Assembly: GCA_037892935.1 (NCBI GenBank)
Contig: JAYXKI010000018.1
Location: 744,001-808,000 of the forward strand
Length of the DNA: 64,000 nucleotides
Direction: 5' to 3'
Source of the DNA: Phlebopus portentosus
Lineage: Eukaryota > Basidiomycota > Agaricomycetes > Boletales > Boletinellaceae
Part shown: positions 35,254-46,645 of the stretch, piece after piece
Position numbering within the stretch: position 1 is the first letter of the stretch
Layout: every line of letters begins with the position of its first letter
Made by a program: the position numbers and the translations under genes
The notes under the pieces: model-generated
The model's database searches: none
What the model was told of the DNA's origin: nothing
The model's input: only the letters and a program-made list of their open reading frames with translations

Positions 35254-36404
35254 ATGGCCCCCGCTCCCAATGCTGTGAGTTGCTTCCGCATATGTTCTCG
35301 TTCATGGACCAATGGGCATGCAGATGACATTAAAGCGGATTAACCGTGAAATAAAAGACCTCGAGAAGGAAGATCTCGGTGACATGTCCCTAGAACCGAC
35401 TGAAGATAATATGTTCGTCTGGAAGGTATGTTTAATACGTTCCTTTTGCTCTTGGGCTCAAGGTGTTCATCAGGAATGATCACAGGCATCCATCCCCGGT
35501 CCCGAGGGGAGTCCTTACGAAGGTGGCGTATTTATTCTGAGAGTTGAGTTGGCACCGGATTATCCGTAAGTACTAATGCTTCGATCCTCACGTTCGTGCA
35601 CTCATTTACAGCCCCTTAATAGTTTCACTGCCCCCAAAGTTACCTTTGTGACTCGGTGAGCGTGCAGAGCGGTTCTGCCTTTGACCTGTGTTCTTCTCAG
35701 CATTCCATTGACCACCATACGCCGCTGTACTCAGAATATACCACATGAATGTTTCCGATAGAGGAGGCATATGCATCGATATTCTCAAGCAGAACTGGTC
35801 CCCTGCTCTCTCGCTCTACAAAGTGCTCCTCTCCCTCTCGTCGTTACTGACAGATCCAAACCCAAGTACGTAATGATTTCTCATGTCAATCAAATGCGAT
35901 ACTAATGCGTGCTGTTCCAGAGGACCCTCTTGGTAAGGCTATGTATGAGTGTTGCTTCCGGAATTGAGAGTCTTATGAAAGCGTGCAGTACCGTCTATCG
36001 CATCCGAGTATATCCGGAATCGAACAAAACATGACAGTACTGCTCGGGAATGGACACGACTGTATGCTCAGAAGCCTAAAGAGACACCGGTTACGCTTCC
36101 TAATGGCAAGGGTAAAGCCAGGGTATCGGCATCGACTTCGCGTAACGAGGAAAATGCACGAACGCGACGCAACGCTCGACAATCGCAGGCCGGTCAAATG
36201 ACTAATATTAATGGAGGAGTAATAGACCTGAGCGATTTGGAAGGGCAACAGGTTACTTCTCAGGCTTCCCAGAGAACAAGCACACGAACTCGGGCTGGTG
36301 GAACGAAACGCAAACGTGGACCAGATGACACAAATGAAACCGTTGGGGCCGCTTCCTCCCGGAGACGAATGCTTGCAGATGATGTTATTATTATCGAGGA
36401 TTAG
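35254..36404 (+). CDS. E2 ubiquitin-conjugating enzyme (UBE2D/UBE2E-like) with C-terminal tail
   Basis: The enzyme takes ubiquitin from E1 and passes it to E3-bound substrates. The first exon encodes only MAPAPNA. After a short intron the UBC fold reads [31 protein letters not shown] and [13 protein letters not shown], then [18 protein letters not shown] with the active-site Cys, and LLTDPNPKDPL. All are close to the UBE2D/E class. Six coding exons with good splice sites were traced. After REWTRLYA comes a tail of over 100 residues, basic ([15 protein letters not shown]) with two hydrophobic-acidic patches, [10 protein letters not shown] and the terminal DDVIIIED. Both patches resemble SUMO-interacting motifs. 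Typical family members of this class end at the catalytic core, so the tail is the odd feature. The basic segments may be nuclear signals. Confidence 0.9.
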
Positions 36405-36637
36405 TGTACAACTTGTATACAATGCACCTGCCAGCTCTTCGTTGTACTTCTCGTGTAACGCATATTTTGGAGGTACTCTAGACAATGGTACGATGTAATG
36501 GGACCAACGATTAAGTTTGGCTTTTAGACTTCGTGAGAAATAATTGACATATAAGGGTCTTTCGAACTCTACCTTTCTTCTTGTGTTCGTTCAGTTCAAC
36601 TTTTCACTCGCAGCCTTTTGCTCATATCCGTAGAAGA
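36405..36637. other. Intergenic spacer between the E2 and UTP22 genes
   Basis: This 233-bp tandem spacer holds the E2 terminator and the UTP22 promoter, with a pyrimidine-rich stretch near 36570-36620. No gene is seen. Confidence 0.4.
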
Positions 36638-39600
36638 ATGGCGCAGGATCTCAGGTTGAAGAGAAGAAAGGAAGGCCAAACCTTACCTGCGTCTAATGGA
36701 AAGAAGGTTGGCACTACGTTTTTTGCTTAATTCTTCATTGTTTATCCTAGGTGCTTGCAGAGAAAAAATGCACCTGTTGATTTGCGAAGTGATACTGAAG
36801 AGATGGAATCAGTAGTCGAAGAATCGGACGTAGGTGAATTCGAGGGTTTGGACGGAAATGAAGAGGATCGGGAAGGAACAACGTCGGGGGAGGAGGCAAT
36901 AACTGAAGACACGGGTACTCGTCGAGCCGGTGATAATGTCAATAAACCTCCCACACGCGATGAGCTTCGCAGCATCAAGGAAGCTTCGGACTTGTATAAG
37001 TCAAATACATTCAAGTTGGCCGTGCGTGTTCCGTAGGAATCACCTCACGCTCATGTAAATTGATGCTGCGCATAGATTGATGCCCTTCTACCAAACGTCA
37101 GGCCGAAGGAATCACGAATAAGGCCTCTCGATGAATTTCTTCGCCTTTTGTATGCAGCGCTCATGTCCCTATCACCGATTTCTCCTTCGCATCCATTAGA
37201 TGCTTCAAGAAACTTGACAAAACGGGGTATAGCAGTACCGTATCCTCCACCTCAGCCGTCGGAGGAGACAGCTTGGAAAGTCGCGTTTGAAAAGCCGAGC
37301 GATATCGTACTTATTGGAAGCTGGGCTACGAAGACGGGTGCGAAGAGTTCGAGTAGTGCTTCCTGGACGGTTGATGTTGCCGTAGAAATGCCCGCTGTGC
37401 GTACCACTATGCCGTCTAACTTATATCAAAATTATCCTTATTGAGTCGTTGTGTGCAGAGCCTCTTCCAGGAAAAGGATTATTTGGACTGTCGATTCTTT
37501 CATAAGAGGGCTTATTACCTTGCATCATTAGCTTCGGCTATTCGATCTGACGCGAGACTCCATGTCGATGTTTTCTATGACTCTCCGTTTGACTCGCGGC
37601 TCATATCTCTCATATTAGTTCCTCGAAAGGGTTCGTACACTATTTTGTATAGAACGACCATGGTCTAAAAAGGTGCCGCACTTTTCAGATGAATCACCGA
37701 CCAATTTCTCAAAACTGAACGCACATATACGCCTCCTGCCTGTCCTGCCACCTCTCAGTCCCGTGTCGTTGCACCATCTGTCCCCAATGCATTGTAATCT
37801 TCGTGTCAAACTCTCCGAGCCCGATACAAGTACTTTATCGCAACCCACTCCAATTTACAACTCCGATCTTCTCATGTGCGCATCAGCTCGCGAACGCCTT
37901 TTACGTACCCACGAGCTTGCGCAAGAGGTTTCATCGCTTCGCGATGCTCTAGCTCTCCTGAGAGTATGGGCCAATCAGCGTGGATATAGTTCAGGTCCGG
38001 GAAGTAAGGCTGTCGTTGCTGGTTTTGAATCAAGAGGCTATTTTTGGGCGACCATTATGCATGCGATACTTTCCGGTGATGAGACGTTTGGTCAGAAGGC
38101 AGTCAAAAGCGCCTCAAAACGGACTGTAGGCCGAGGTCTGAGCTCGTATCAGTTGTTCAGGGCTGCGCTAGAGTTCATTGGTAGGCACTTGTCGATCTCC
38201 CCGATTTAATCTTTGCCTCACAGCGTGGTTCAGCATCTCACGATTTCAGCTCGGAGCCAATCTTCCTTAAAGGTTGTACAAGGGTATGCTCTTTTCAAGT
38301 TCCGAGGAACTGATCTGATTTGTGGTTAGTTTCCTCCAGGTACTTACGAGACTCAGACCGCGGTGCTTGTGGATAACTGCTCCGTCAATATATTAGCAAA
38401 TATACCTGCGGCCTCGCTTAATCTCGTGTGTATTTTGCCAAAAGGTGTCATTATTGCTTTGCTAACGCAAATATCCTATAGCTTCGGCGAGACGCTAAAG
38501 TTACTCTTAATACACTTAACAGTAGCCCGATTGGAGCGTCTGTGGATCCCTTCGATGAAGTTTTCCTTCGGGATCGAAGACAACTCTTGACGCGCTTTGA
38601 CGTAGTGTTACGGTGCGCCGATACTTCCGAAGGAATATGAAGAATAGGTACTGATTTACTCTTGTCCCTCTTTAGTGTAGACATGAGAAAAGCGTCTTTG
38701 CGGAAGTCCAATGTTGCTGACATACTTGACCATGGCTCGCCTTCTTCTCTGATGATCCACACCCTGAGCTCCATCCTACGTCGTGCTCTTGGGGATCGCG
38801 TAAATGCCATAGCCATCCTCTTACCAGCACGCGACCTTCGTTCATTACCTCAAGGAAATACCCTTCCAGCTCTCTCTACCGTCCACCTTGGACTAACTCT
38901 AAATGCGGAAAATGCTTTTCGTCTGGTTGATCACGGTCCAATGGCAACGGAGCAGGATAGTAAGGAAGCCATCGAGTTCCGAGACCTATGGGGTAGCAAG
39001 GCGGAGCTGAGGCGTTTCAAGGACGGTCGAATCGCCGAGAGTGTTGTATGGGAGGTGAAAAGCGTTGATGCTCGCTCACGTATACCTGCCGACGTTGTGT
39101 GCCATATTCTCGCTCAACACCTTCGGTTGGATCCAATTCGAGATATTCGGACCTTCCAGAAGGATTTCGATGATCTTCTCCGTGTGCCAGATGCATTTGC
39201 ACAGCGGGTTGTTTTGCCTGGCGTGCAGCCGGGCTTTAGGAGCGCGATGACGGCGTTTGATAATTTGGTTCGGCAACTGAAGAACCTTGACGAGGAGATT
39301 CCGTTGGCGGTTCTCAATGTTAGTCCCGTCTCTAGCGATTTGCGATATACAGGCATCTTCGCCCCGATCCCTATCCCTCCGAAGAGCGCCGGGTCGGTAG
39401 CTTGCACGATGCGCTATCTCCCTTTCATAGAGATTATCATACAGTTTGAACGATCAGGAAGATGGCCGGACGAGCTCATTGCCATTCAGAAGATGAAACT
39501 CGCGTTCTTCGAGCAGATCGCAAACGCGTTGATGACGAAGGTGTCGGGTTTGCGGGCCAACATCGTCGCCTGCACCCAGCAAGCGGCCCTGAGCAACTTG

Positions 39601-40987
39601 GATACCGCCTATCTGGAAATTGTTACTCCTGAAGGTTGGGCATTCGCTACATGGATATGGCATGATCGCGAAGCGACTTTACTAAATCGCATCAATGAGA
39701 AAAGGAGGCCCGGCATGCCGAACGGTGTTTCGTCTAGTTCAGTTGTCAAATCGAATGAGCATAATGACAGGCAGCTTGCATCAAAAGCGTACGAAATGTA
39801 TGTGAGGCACTACTTACATGCACCGAAGCATCATCGTGCAGTGGCAAGTTTGTGTCATCGATTTTCGGCTTTCGCTGGTACAGTGCGACTTGTGAAGCGT
39901 TGGTTCTCTGCACACTGGATATCAGCTGAGCACGTCACTGACGAAACTATCGAGCTTCTCTGCGCGTATGTATTTGTCGGAAACTCGGTGTCAGGATCGC
40001 AAGGTGATAAAGCACATGTGGACGTTCCGGGTTCTAAAGAACTTGGATTCTTTCGTGTTCTGACGTTTTTGAAAGAGTGGGCTTGGGAGTCAGGGCTTTT
40101 TGTTTCTCTGTACGAATCCGACGAAAACATGGATAACGAAGGCGGACTTGCTGCTGTGCATGTAAAGGCAGGATCGGGAAATGGAGCCTGGACCATTACG
40201 ACAAGCGCAGACCACTCGGGACGCGTCTGGACAGCTGAGGGCCCAGACGCGGTTGTTGCGCGAAGGATAAAGGCACTGGCAAGCGCGAGTCTCGAGTACG
40301 CGATAGTTCATGAAAGGGAAGGGTTTGTACCCAAGGTCAGTTAGACTCGCTATCTTTTAGTCCGTTCCTGTGAGGGCTCTTCTAATTCTTTTCTCAAGTC
40401 ACTGTTCCTTCATCCGACCAGCGATTATGACATTCTCATCCGCTTGAAACCCGAAGTGCTATGTCGCGCGCATCAAAGTCTGGATCCGGGAGATGTACCA
40501 AAAAGGAGATACGCGAATATTCCGGCAGTTGCTTCGGAGGACGATGAGCTATTGCGAGTTAGTTTTGACCCTGCATTGATGTTCTTCAATGATCTCAAAG
40601 TGAGTGAATCCATAAACGAATAAGCCTCTGACCTGTTAAATGACTATATTTTCTCACAGCGTATTTATCACGGTACGCTTGAGTTTTTCTTCGACCCGTA
40701 CGGTGGAAGCGCGATTGGCGCCGTCTGGGATCCAAGTTTATTCGAGGAGCGGCCTTTCCGCGTACTCGCTGATTATTCGACGATGCCTTCGGTAAGCGGC
40801 TATGACCGAATCTTTGGTATCGAGGGTCCGTTGCTTATATTGCTTTATATCACAGAAAAGTGATGAGAACTCGAAGCGGAAGTCGAAAGGGACAGTTGTT
40901 TTGAACCAGACAGCTGTACTTGCGGAAATTCAGAGACTTGGAGAGGGACTTGTGAAAAGCATTGAGGTGCAGCGCAGTCGACCATGA
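36638..40987 (+). CDS. UTP22: UTP22/NOL6 (Nrap), nucleolar pre-rRNA processing factor
   Basis: UTP22 is a subunit of the small-subunit processome (with Rrp7 in the UTP-C complex) needed for 18S rRNA maturation. The protein starts MAQDLRLKRRKEG at 36638 and has an acidic low-complexity region (VEESDVGEFEGLDGNEEDRE). It then shows the Nrap domain pattern: an NTD with FEKPSDIVLIGSW (nucleotidyltransferase-like), CNLRVKLSEP, ALALLRVWANQRGYSS, AENAFRLVDHGP and LWGSKAELRRFKDGRIAESVVWE near 38980-39060. Further blocks include EIIIQFERSGRWPDELIAIQ, TPEGWAFATWIWHDRE, a helical region with HRAVASLCHRF, and a C-terminus near 40570-40700 with GGSAIGAVWDP. It ends at 40985-40987. The long central exon (38662-40344) is flanked by several short exons. 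No damage seen. Confidence 0.92.
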
Positions 40988-41285
40988 CCCATGAGGAAAC
41001 GAAACGGGTGCTTTGTAGGAAAGTATTCTAGAATGTATTTTATTGGATGAAGGGGAGCCGAGAATAAATGATGAGAAAAAAGATATATTGCCGAAGTGTG
41101 CCAAGCAATAATTGTTGGTTACTGATACTGAGCTGATATATATATATATATATTCCTTCCCGACCATTTCTTGTTGGCCTCTTCTCTCGTCTCGTCCTTC
41201 ATCTTAGCGCTCCTCGCCCGCCGCTCCTTTGCAGGCCTCACACTCTTTACTGTTCCCTCATCGCCCTGACAGATAAACAACAACA
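40988..41285. promoter_or_regulatory. Upstream region of the LysM gene with an AT-dinucleotide tract
   Basis: An uninterrupted AT repeat (41136-41153) is followed by a C/T-rich stretch up to the LysM ATG. CT-rich tracts before the start are common in highly expressed fungal genes. The UTP22 terminator must also lie here. Confidence 0.4.
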
Positions 41286-41960
41286 ATGTTCGCTCAGCTC
41301 CTTATCTCTTCTGCCGTCGCAGCCCTCCCGTTGCTTGCCAAAAGTAAGTTCCTCAAGTTTTCGAGTTTTACGTTGGTGACCAGAGGTCGAATGCATCCTC
41401 TTGCCGTCAACAGCGGTACTCGCAGCCGACTGCGCACGCACATACACCGTTGTTGAGGGTGATATTTGCGACAGCATCTCGGCTGCGAACAACGCATCGA
41501 CGTACCAGCTCGCCGCCGTCAACTCAGGCACTATCGACTCGACCTGCAGCAACCTTGCCATTGGTAGCTCCATCTGCCTTGGCACCGTCGGCGAAGACTG
41601 CCAGACGACCTACGTCGTCCAGGAGGGAGATACGTGTGACCAAATTGCCTCTGCGCATGGTATCAACACCACCATCCTCTACACGAATAACCCGAACATT
41701 GATGACGCATGCTCGAACATTTACATTGGAGAGGTGAGCCATTCCTTCCCTTCTACTGTTGGACGTTGATGGCGAGACATGAAAAACGTCTATTGTAGGT
41801 TCTTTGTGTATCTGACTCTGTCCTCGTCCCGCCCATCCCATCGAGCGGTATCCCGGCGACAACCATCCCTGCCACCGCCGCGAACCCTACACAAACCGCT
41901 AATTTCGTATCCCAAGATGACGAGGACGATGAGGACCTTCCATGGTGCGACGAGCTCTAA
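41286..41960 (+). CDS. Secreted protein with two LysM domains
   Basis: LysM domains bind chitin and related N-acetylglucosamine polymers. The protein begins with a signal peptide (MFAQLLISSAVAALPLL, cleavage likely after VLA). LysM 1 runs from CARTYTVVEGDICDSIS to IGSSICLG, and LysM 2 from CQTTYVVQEGDTCDQIA to IYIGEVLCV. Conserved cysteines flank each domain. A short Pro/Thr linker and an acidic end (DDEDDEDLPWCDEL) follow. There are two introns, the first after LLAK with donor GTAAGT and the second after IGE. The mature protein would be about 150 residues. LysM-only secreted proteins can shield fungal walls or dampen chitin sensing by hosts, or act in wall remodelling. The sequence cannot distinguish these. 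Confidence 0.88.
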
Positions 41961-42447
41961 ATACAGTTTTTGCATAGCACCTCGTCATTCTTGCATTCGC
42001 ATCTGTCGCCCACACTCACTTGAACCCCATCCATTATCGTCAAGTCTTCTCCATTCATGATGCTCACCTGCGATGACATACGCATCAGCTACATACCCCA
42101 TTAACTCTTTTCTTACCTATCTCTGCTGGCTTGATGCCAAGCAACCTTTCCTCTTAGCTATTTCTTTAGCTTTTTCTAAGGTTGTGGCATCGGTCGTAAT
42201 TTCATTTTCTTGCGTGCCATATATACCATGTTTTGTTTCGGTTTCGGATTTCTTAGCGGCAGACAAGTCTACTTTCGCTTCTTCGCATACGCATGTACTG
42301 CTGCTAGCAGGGAAGAATTATATGATTGATCATTTTGGATTGGTAGGAACGCATTACAGAAACACTGAGTAGGGATGTGAGGGCTTATACAGTAGAAGCC
42401 ATATTGATAAGGTGACACAAGGCAGGTGAATCTTGCAGGGCATTTTA
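41961..42447. other. Intergenic region between two convergent genes
   Basis: These 487 bp lie between the LysM stop and the stop of the minus-strand gene. No gene is seen. The region holds C/T-rich and T-rich 3' flanking sequence. Confidence 0.4.
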
Positions 42448-43620
42448 TTAACGAGATATCTTGCCTCGAGCGACGTTCAAAGCGCCTTTTTGATCGCCTG
42501 CACCGAAACCGGAGCTAAGCGTGGACATTACACTTTGAAAAGCGGCATACACCGTTTCACTCGGCGCCGGGTGGATCGCGTTTACAGTGTGAAGGCTGAT
42601 TCGACCTGTGCGTGGACTGAATATGTACGTTGAAGTTCTGTATCAAATATAAGCAAGTATGAACTTCAGTTAAAGCGCGAGCCACTCACACATCCCATTC
42701 GGCGCTCTCCTTGCTCAGGCCTAGACGACTTATTCCTGAGACAAGCAAGGAAATCGTGATTGCACGCTCGCGCTGTTTGTCCTCGGAATCTCGTGCTTCA
42801 TTCCGCGCAACCGGCGAAGGTGCCGAATCAGAAGAGGTAGAGACTCGAGACTTGCCAAAATGTATCTGAACTTTGCGGATAGCAACAGCGAGGTCGGTAT
42901 ATAGGGCGTGCATCCCATGGCGTAGGAAGACAGACGAGGCGACGTAGAGCGGTAGGCCTGAAACAGGGAGAAAGTCAGCGAGCTGGTCGGAAGACTACAG
43001 TATGGTGAGCTTGGCATCCACAGACCCTCTACTCTGAGCATGCGCGGAAGCGGCGCAGGAAGAGCTACGGGCGGCGTATATTCCAGTCGGATTGTCCTAG
43101 CATAGATGCCCTCTTCATCACACTTCTCGCACTCTTGTTCATCTGCGCGTCCTTTGCCTTTATGTGTCGCACCCAGTAGACTGTGTATATGCAGTGGCAG
43201 ATGGTAGTTAGTGGCAACCAGTCCGGTGTTAAAGAACGTCGGGAGGGTCTGCTGAAGGACGTCTATGGCACGTCCTATGCGCCAGTGTGATCAGCGTTGT
43301 TACAGACCTGAAGACGTTTGAACTACTTGAATATAAGTAAATACGCGTGGAGCGAATACACATTGACATACCGTACCTGTGCGTAGCTCCCATTCGCGGT
43401 CGGAAACATACTCGTCCTCGCCCTTCATCTTAGGTGGAGGCAAATGGCGGGACGGCGGTGGGTTGGACCCCGCAGAAGCGGACGATGAGGACGGAGGATC
43501 ATCGGCTGCAAGCAAAAGAGCATTTGCTGTTGACGAGCGTCGCGAGGAATGAGGTTTTGTCGCTGTGCAGGTCGGACGTAGTCGTATTCGCCATCGCACT
43601 GGCGGCAGGCAGCGCAACAT
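42448..43620 (-). CDS. Conserved protein, possibly DUF2358 (C6orf136-like)
   Basis: The gene starts at ATG 43620 with an Arg-rich N-terminus (MLRCLPPVRWRIRLRP) that could target mitochondria, then a Ser/Pro-rich linker. The conserved part includes YVSDREWELRTG, a helix with VLQQTLPTFF, YARTIRLEYTPPVALPAP and VEGLPLYVASSVFLRHGM. After a last intron (donor GTGAGTGG, acceptor GATACAG) it reads WDVTSTYIFSPRTGRI, then LHTVNAIHPAP. The final block resembles the end of DUF2358/SnoaL-like domains, where a strand is followed by a short Leu-His motif. The gene ends at TAA (minus-strand codon at 42450-42448). I am confident it is a real gene and much less sure of the family. Confidence 0.6.
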
Positions 43621-43646
43621 CGCACCCCTGGCGTTACGCTTGACGA

Positions 43647-43672
43647 AGAGAGAAGAGAGAAGAGAGAAGAGA
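43647..43672. repeat. GA-rich microsatellite
   Basis: A short run of AGAGAAG units lies in the 5' flank of the minus-strand gene ending at 42448. Confidence 0.6.
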
Positions 43673-43802
43673 AATGCGGGGAAATACTCTTAATTACATA
43701 AGCGAGTGATTAGCAAATCAAAGTATATTCGTAGGAGGAAAAAACAAAACAAACAAATGAAAATGTCATTATATTCCTATACGTGGTGGTGGCGGACGTT
43801 TG

Positions 43803-44426
43803 TTAGCTGCCGATTTCTTCCAAATAACCTTGTACTAGCAAATGCTCGACATCAGCTCTTCGGACCATAAAGCGTTGCCCCTTCTGGAAATCGATAGCAC
43901 CCAGCTCCGTCTCTATGACTCCGCAGTCTCGGACGACGCGTACAAGGATGTGTATGTCTTTCGGAGGATTCAATATGCTGCTTGTGATGTCCAGCTCGTC
44001 CGTGAAGTCTGCTCGATAATCGACGACCATCGCGTTATACTCGCGCAAAAAGTTCACCTCGTGTGGGGCGAGATTTGCTCTGATGGCAGGATTTGATAAT
44101 ATGGGCGGAAGTGCAGCTCCAACCGACCAGTAGAGGGATTTAAGAAAGTTCATCCGATGTTGGTGGTAAGCAAGCAGGCATCTCTTGTTACGCGCGATAG
44201 TAGCCTGATGAATGTAGAACGATGGTGGGACAAGACTGGGGTCGGCGTTTCCAGGCATGGAGTCGAGCGCATTGTTGACAAGCATTTCGAGCCCGCGCTG
44301 TTCACGAATAAGCAACCGGACGAGGGTATCGTTGTACTTGAAGAGCGTGTCGGTCGCTGTTGATCGCCGTGACTCCGTAATGAGCTGCGTTGCGAGGTCT
44401 CCGAGTTGCTTGCTGTCGACAGACAT
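43803..44426 (-). CDS. PSF1: GINS complex subunit PSF1
   Basis: PSF1 is part of the GINS tetramer of the CMG helicase that opens replication forks. It is a single-exon gene with ATG at 44426 (an in-frame ATG at 44453 would add nine residues). The N-terminal A domain shows the family pattern LATQLITESRR, then IARNKRCLLAYHQHRM and KSLYWSVGAALPP, with NLAPHEVNFLREYN. The small C-terminal B domain follows (KDIHILVRVVRDCGVIET, then FMVRRADVEHLLVQGYLEEI). The length of about 207 residues matches the family. It is divergent from ULA1, sharing a 263-bp promoter region. Confidence 0.95.
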   Translation of the reverse strand: MSVDSKQLGDLATQLITESRRSTATDTLFKYNDTLVRLLIREQRGLEMLVNNALDSMPGNADPSLVPPSFYIHQATIARNKRCLLAYHQHRMNFLKSLYWSVGAALPPILSNPAIRANLAPHEVNFLREYNAMVVDYRADFTDELDITSSILNPPKDIHILVRVVRDCGVIETELGAIDFQKGQRFMVRRADVEHLLVQGYLEEIGS

Positions 44427-44689
44427 GGTGCTCGAGTCAGCTCGACTGACCACGACGCGTCGAAGCGGCTTTGAATTGGTGACAGATCACGGTCCACGAC
44501 TCGTCACATCCCGTGAGGCCTTTGGCAACCCCGCCACATTTCCGGCTCTGTCATCGACGACGACCACAGCGATTGGCGCGATGACCGCGATGACCGACTC
44601 CCAGGACATCGAATCGGCGACGACGGCCATCGGAACGTCCCAGTATGCACACTCGTGCGCATATAGTCTGCTAATCCATTTCTAATCTA
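44427..44689. promoter_or_regulatory. Divergent promoter between PSF1 and ULA1
   Basis: These 263 bp separate the two ATGs. The segment contains several ACGCG/CGCGT-type words (for example CGACGCGTCG around 44454-44463). In yeasts such MCB-like ACGCGT boxes drive S-phase genes, so one near a replication gene is suggestive. Whether it functions here is unknown. Confidence 0.5.
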
Positions 44690-46513
44690 ATGCTATTCAA
44701 TCCTCAAAGATCGACGTCTGGCCCGCCAGACAGCAAGACTCGTCGATACGATCGTCAGCTTCGGTGAGCATTTTCGGTCTCAACTGACTCAGGATACTCT
44801 TTAATCGCATATTTTCAGGCTCTGGGCGGCCTCCGGACAGAGTGCACTCGAATCTGCCCGCATCCTCGTAATCTCAGCATCCGCCACATCTACGTCTATC
44901 CTAAAGAACCTCGTCCTGCCTGGGGTTGGCCATTTCACTATACTGGACCCAGATTGCGTCTCCAAGGAAGATGCAGGGAATAACTTCTTCTTTGAAGGTC
45001 TAGATAGTGTTGATAAAAGCCGAGCCCAAGAGGCCGTCCGCTTGTTGAGAGAACTCAATGAGAGCGTCGATGGCCTCGCGGACACAAGCGTGCGTAGTAT
45101 CATCCTACTCATCGTTGACATGCTTTATCTTATTATCTAATAATTCCTAGGATCTTTCGAGCAGACTTGTAGATGCAGATTATCTTGCATCTTACAATCT
45201 CGTCATTGCCCACAATCTTTCGGAAACTCTTCTCGTTCCTCTTTCAAAACTTCTTTGGACAGACCCAACGTTCCCTCCACTGATCACTATTCGGTCTGCT
45301 GGCTTCCTTGCGGAGTTTCATATCCAAATTCATGAGCACGCTATCATAGATTCACATCCTGATACTGCTCCATCATTACGCCTAGACAAGCCTTTCCCTG
45401 CTTTGCTTGAGTATGCGCGATCACTCGACTTCGAGGCGGTGGACATCACAGACCACGGACATATTCCGTATGCCGTCATCCTCGTCCGTGCTCTTGACAT
45501 ATGGAAGCAGTCAGTGAGTGTCGACTTTCGGGGCCGGTTTTCATTCTGACCAGTAGTAATACAGCATGATGGGCAGCCACCTAAAAGCTCGGCGGACCGG
45601 GCCGCATTTAAAAATTCTATACTTGCCATGAAGAGGAAACTTGATGAGGAGAACTTCGATGAAGCCTTTGCCCAAGCATACCGTGCTTGGACTGAAACAA
45701 AAGTCCCCTTCGACATCTCACAGCTCTTTGAAGATTCTGCTCTCAAGGACCTGACTCCTGCATCCCCTCCGTTTTTCCATTTACTTGCTGCGTTAAGGAC
45801 GTTCACGGAGCAACCTCCCTATACGCTTCCCCTATCGGCAAACCTACCGGACATGAAAGCCGATACAAAAAGTTATGTACATCTCCAGAAACTATATAAA
45901 GCGCATGCGGAGGAAGAAAAGGCTCGATTCAAAGGTATCCTCAAGGATCGAGGCATACAGATAGATTCTACCATGGTTGATGAATTCATTCGCAACGCCC
46001 ATGGCCTCAAAATCGTGCGAGGACACAGATGGGGCGCACTTGACGAAAATCCTGAGACAATTGGTAGGCTAAATCTGAAACAGTATACAGCTTTACTGAC
46101 AGCCTACGAAGCAAGGTTGCTTCTGTTGGAAGAATCGGCAAAAATGGCGGCCACGCACCTGGCATTGTCAGCAGTCTCGCACTTCCTTGCTAAGAATCCG
46201 AACAAACAGGAGCCGACGACTGAACAGCTGAGAGCATATATTCAGTCGAGTCTTCCCAGAGGAATAGATCTTCCGGAGGATATTGCCATAGCCGTAGGCG
46301 AGGTGTATGTTCGCTTGGTCCATCGTCTCGATATGTATCTTATTTGTTCACAGCGCTCGTGCCCCGACAGCCGATCTTCCCAATACAGCTGCTTTCCTCG
46401 GTGGTCTTGTCGCCCAAGAAACGATCAAAGTGATCACGAAGCAGTATGTACCCGTACGAGGGACATGTGTGGTGGATCTCATCGGCAGCCAGACGGGAAT
46501 ATTAGACCCATAG
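44690..46513 (+). CDS. ULA1: NEDD8-activating enzyme E1 regulatory subunit (ULA1/APP-BP1/NAE1)
   Basis: With UBA3, this subunit activates NEDD8 for cullin modification. The start is ATG 44690. Exon 1 ends RRYDRQLR and continues [18 protein letters not shown] after an intron, then [20 protein letters not shown] and [10 protein letters not shown], the ThiF-like fold typical of this subunit. Unlike catalytic E1 subunits it lacks the intact GxGxxG loop, as expected for the family. The later part has a long helical insert (45628-46300) and a last exon with [19 protein letters not shown] and KVITKQYVP. The last intron begins at the consensus donor GTATGT near 46305 and joins in phase. It ends at TAG 46511-46513. 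At least four introns; no lesion seen. Confidence 0.92.
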
Positions 46514-46645
46514 AGCATTGTATTATGTACACTAAAAATGAAACTTAGAAACGCTGTCGATTATCGCTATCCAAAAGCAGGTGCTTATGTGAGCGCATCA
46601 AGCGATCACCTAGCTTCTTCGCTTGGCTCATGACCGTTATGAGTT
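46514..46645. other. Spacer between ULA1 and the conserved unknown gene
   Basis: These 132 bp contain no gene. Confidence 0.4.

Noticed and set aside
39017..40311. Several minus-strand frames of 60-113 codons inside UTP22
   Set aside because: They are shadows opposite a well-supported long exon.
44427..44453. Upstream ATG at 44453 as the PSF1 start
   Set aside because: The ATG at 44426 fits the usual PSF1 length and N-terminus better. The upstream one adds only nine residues.
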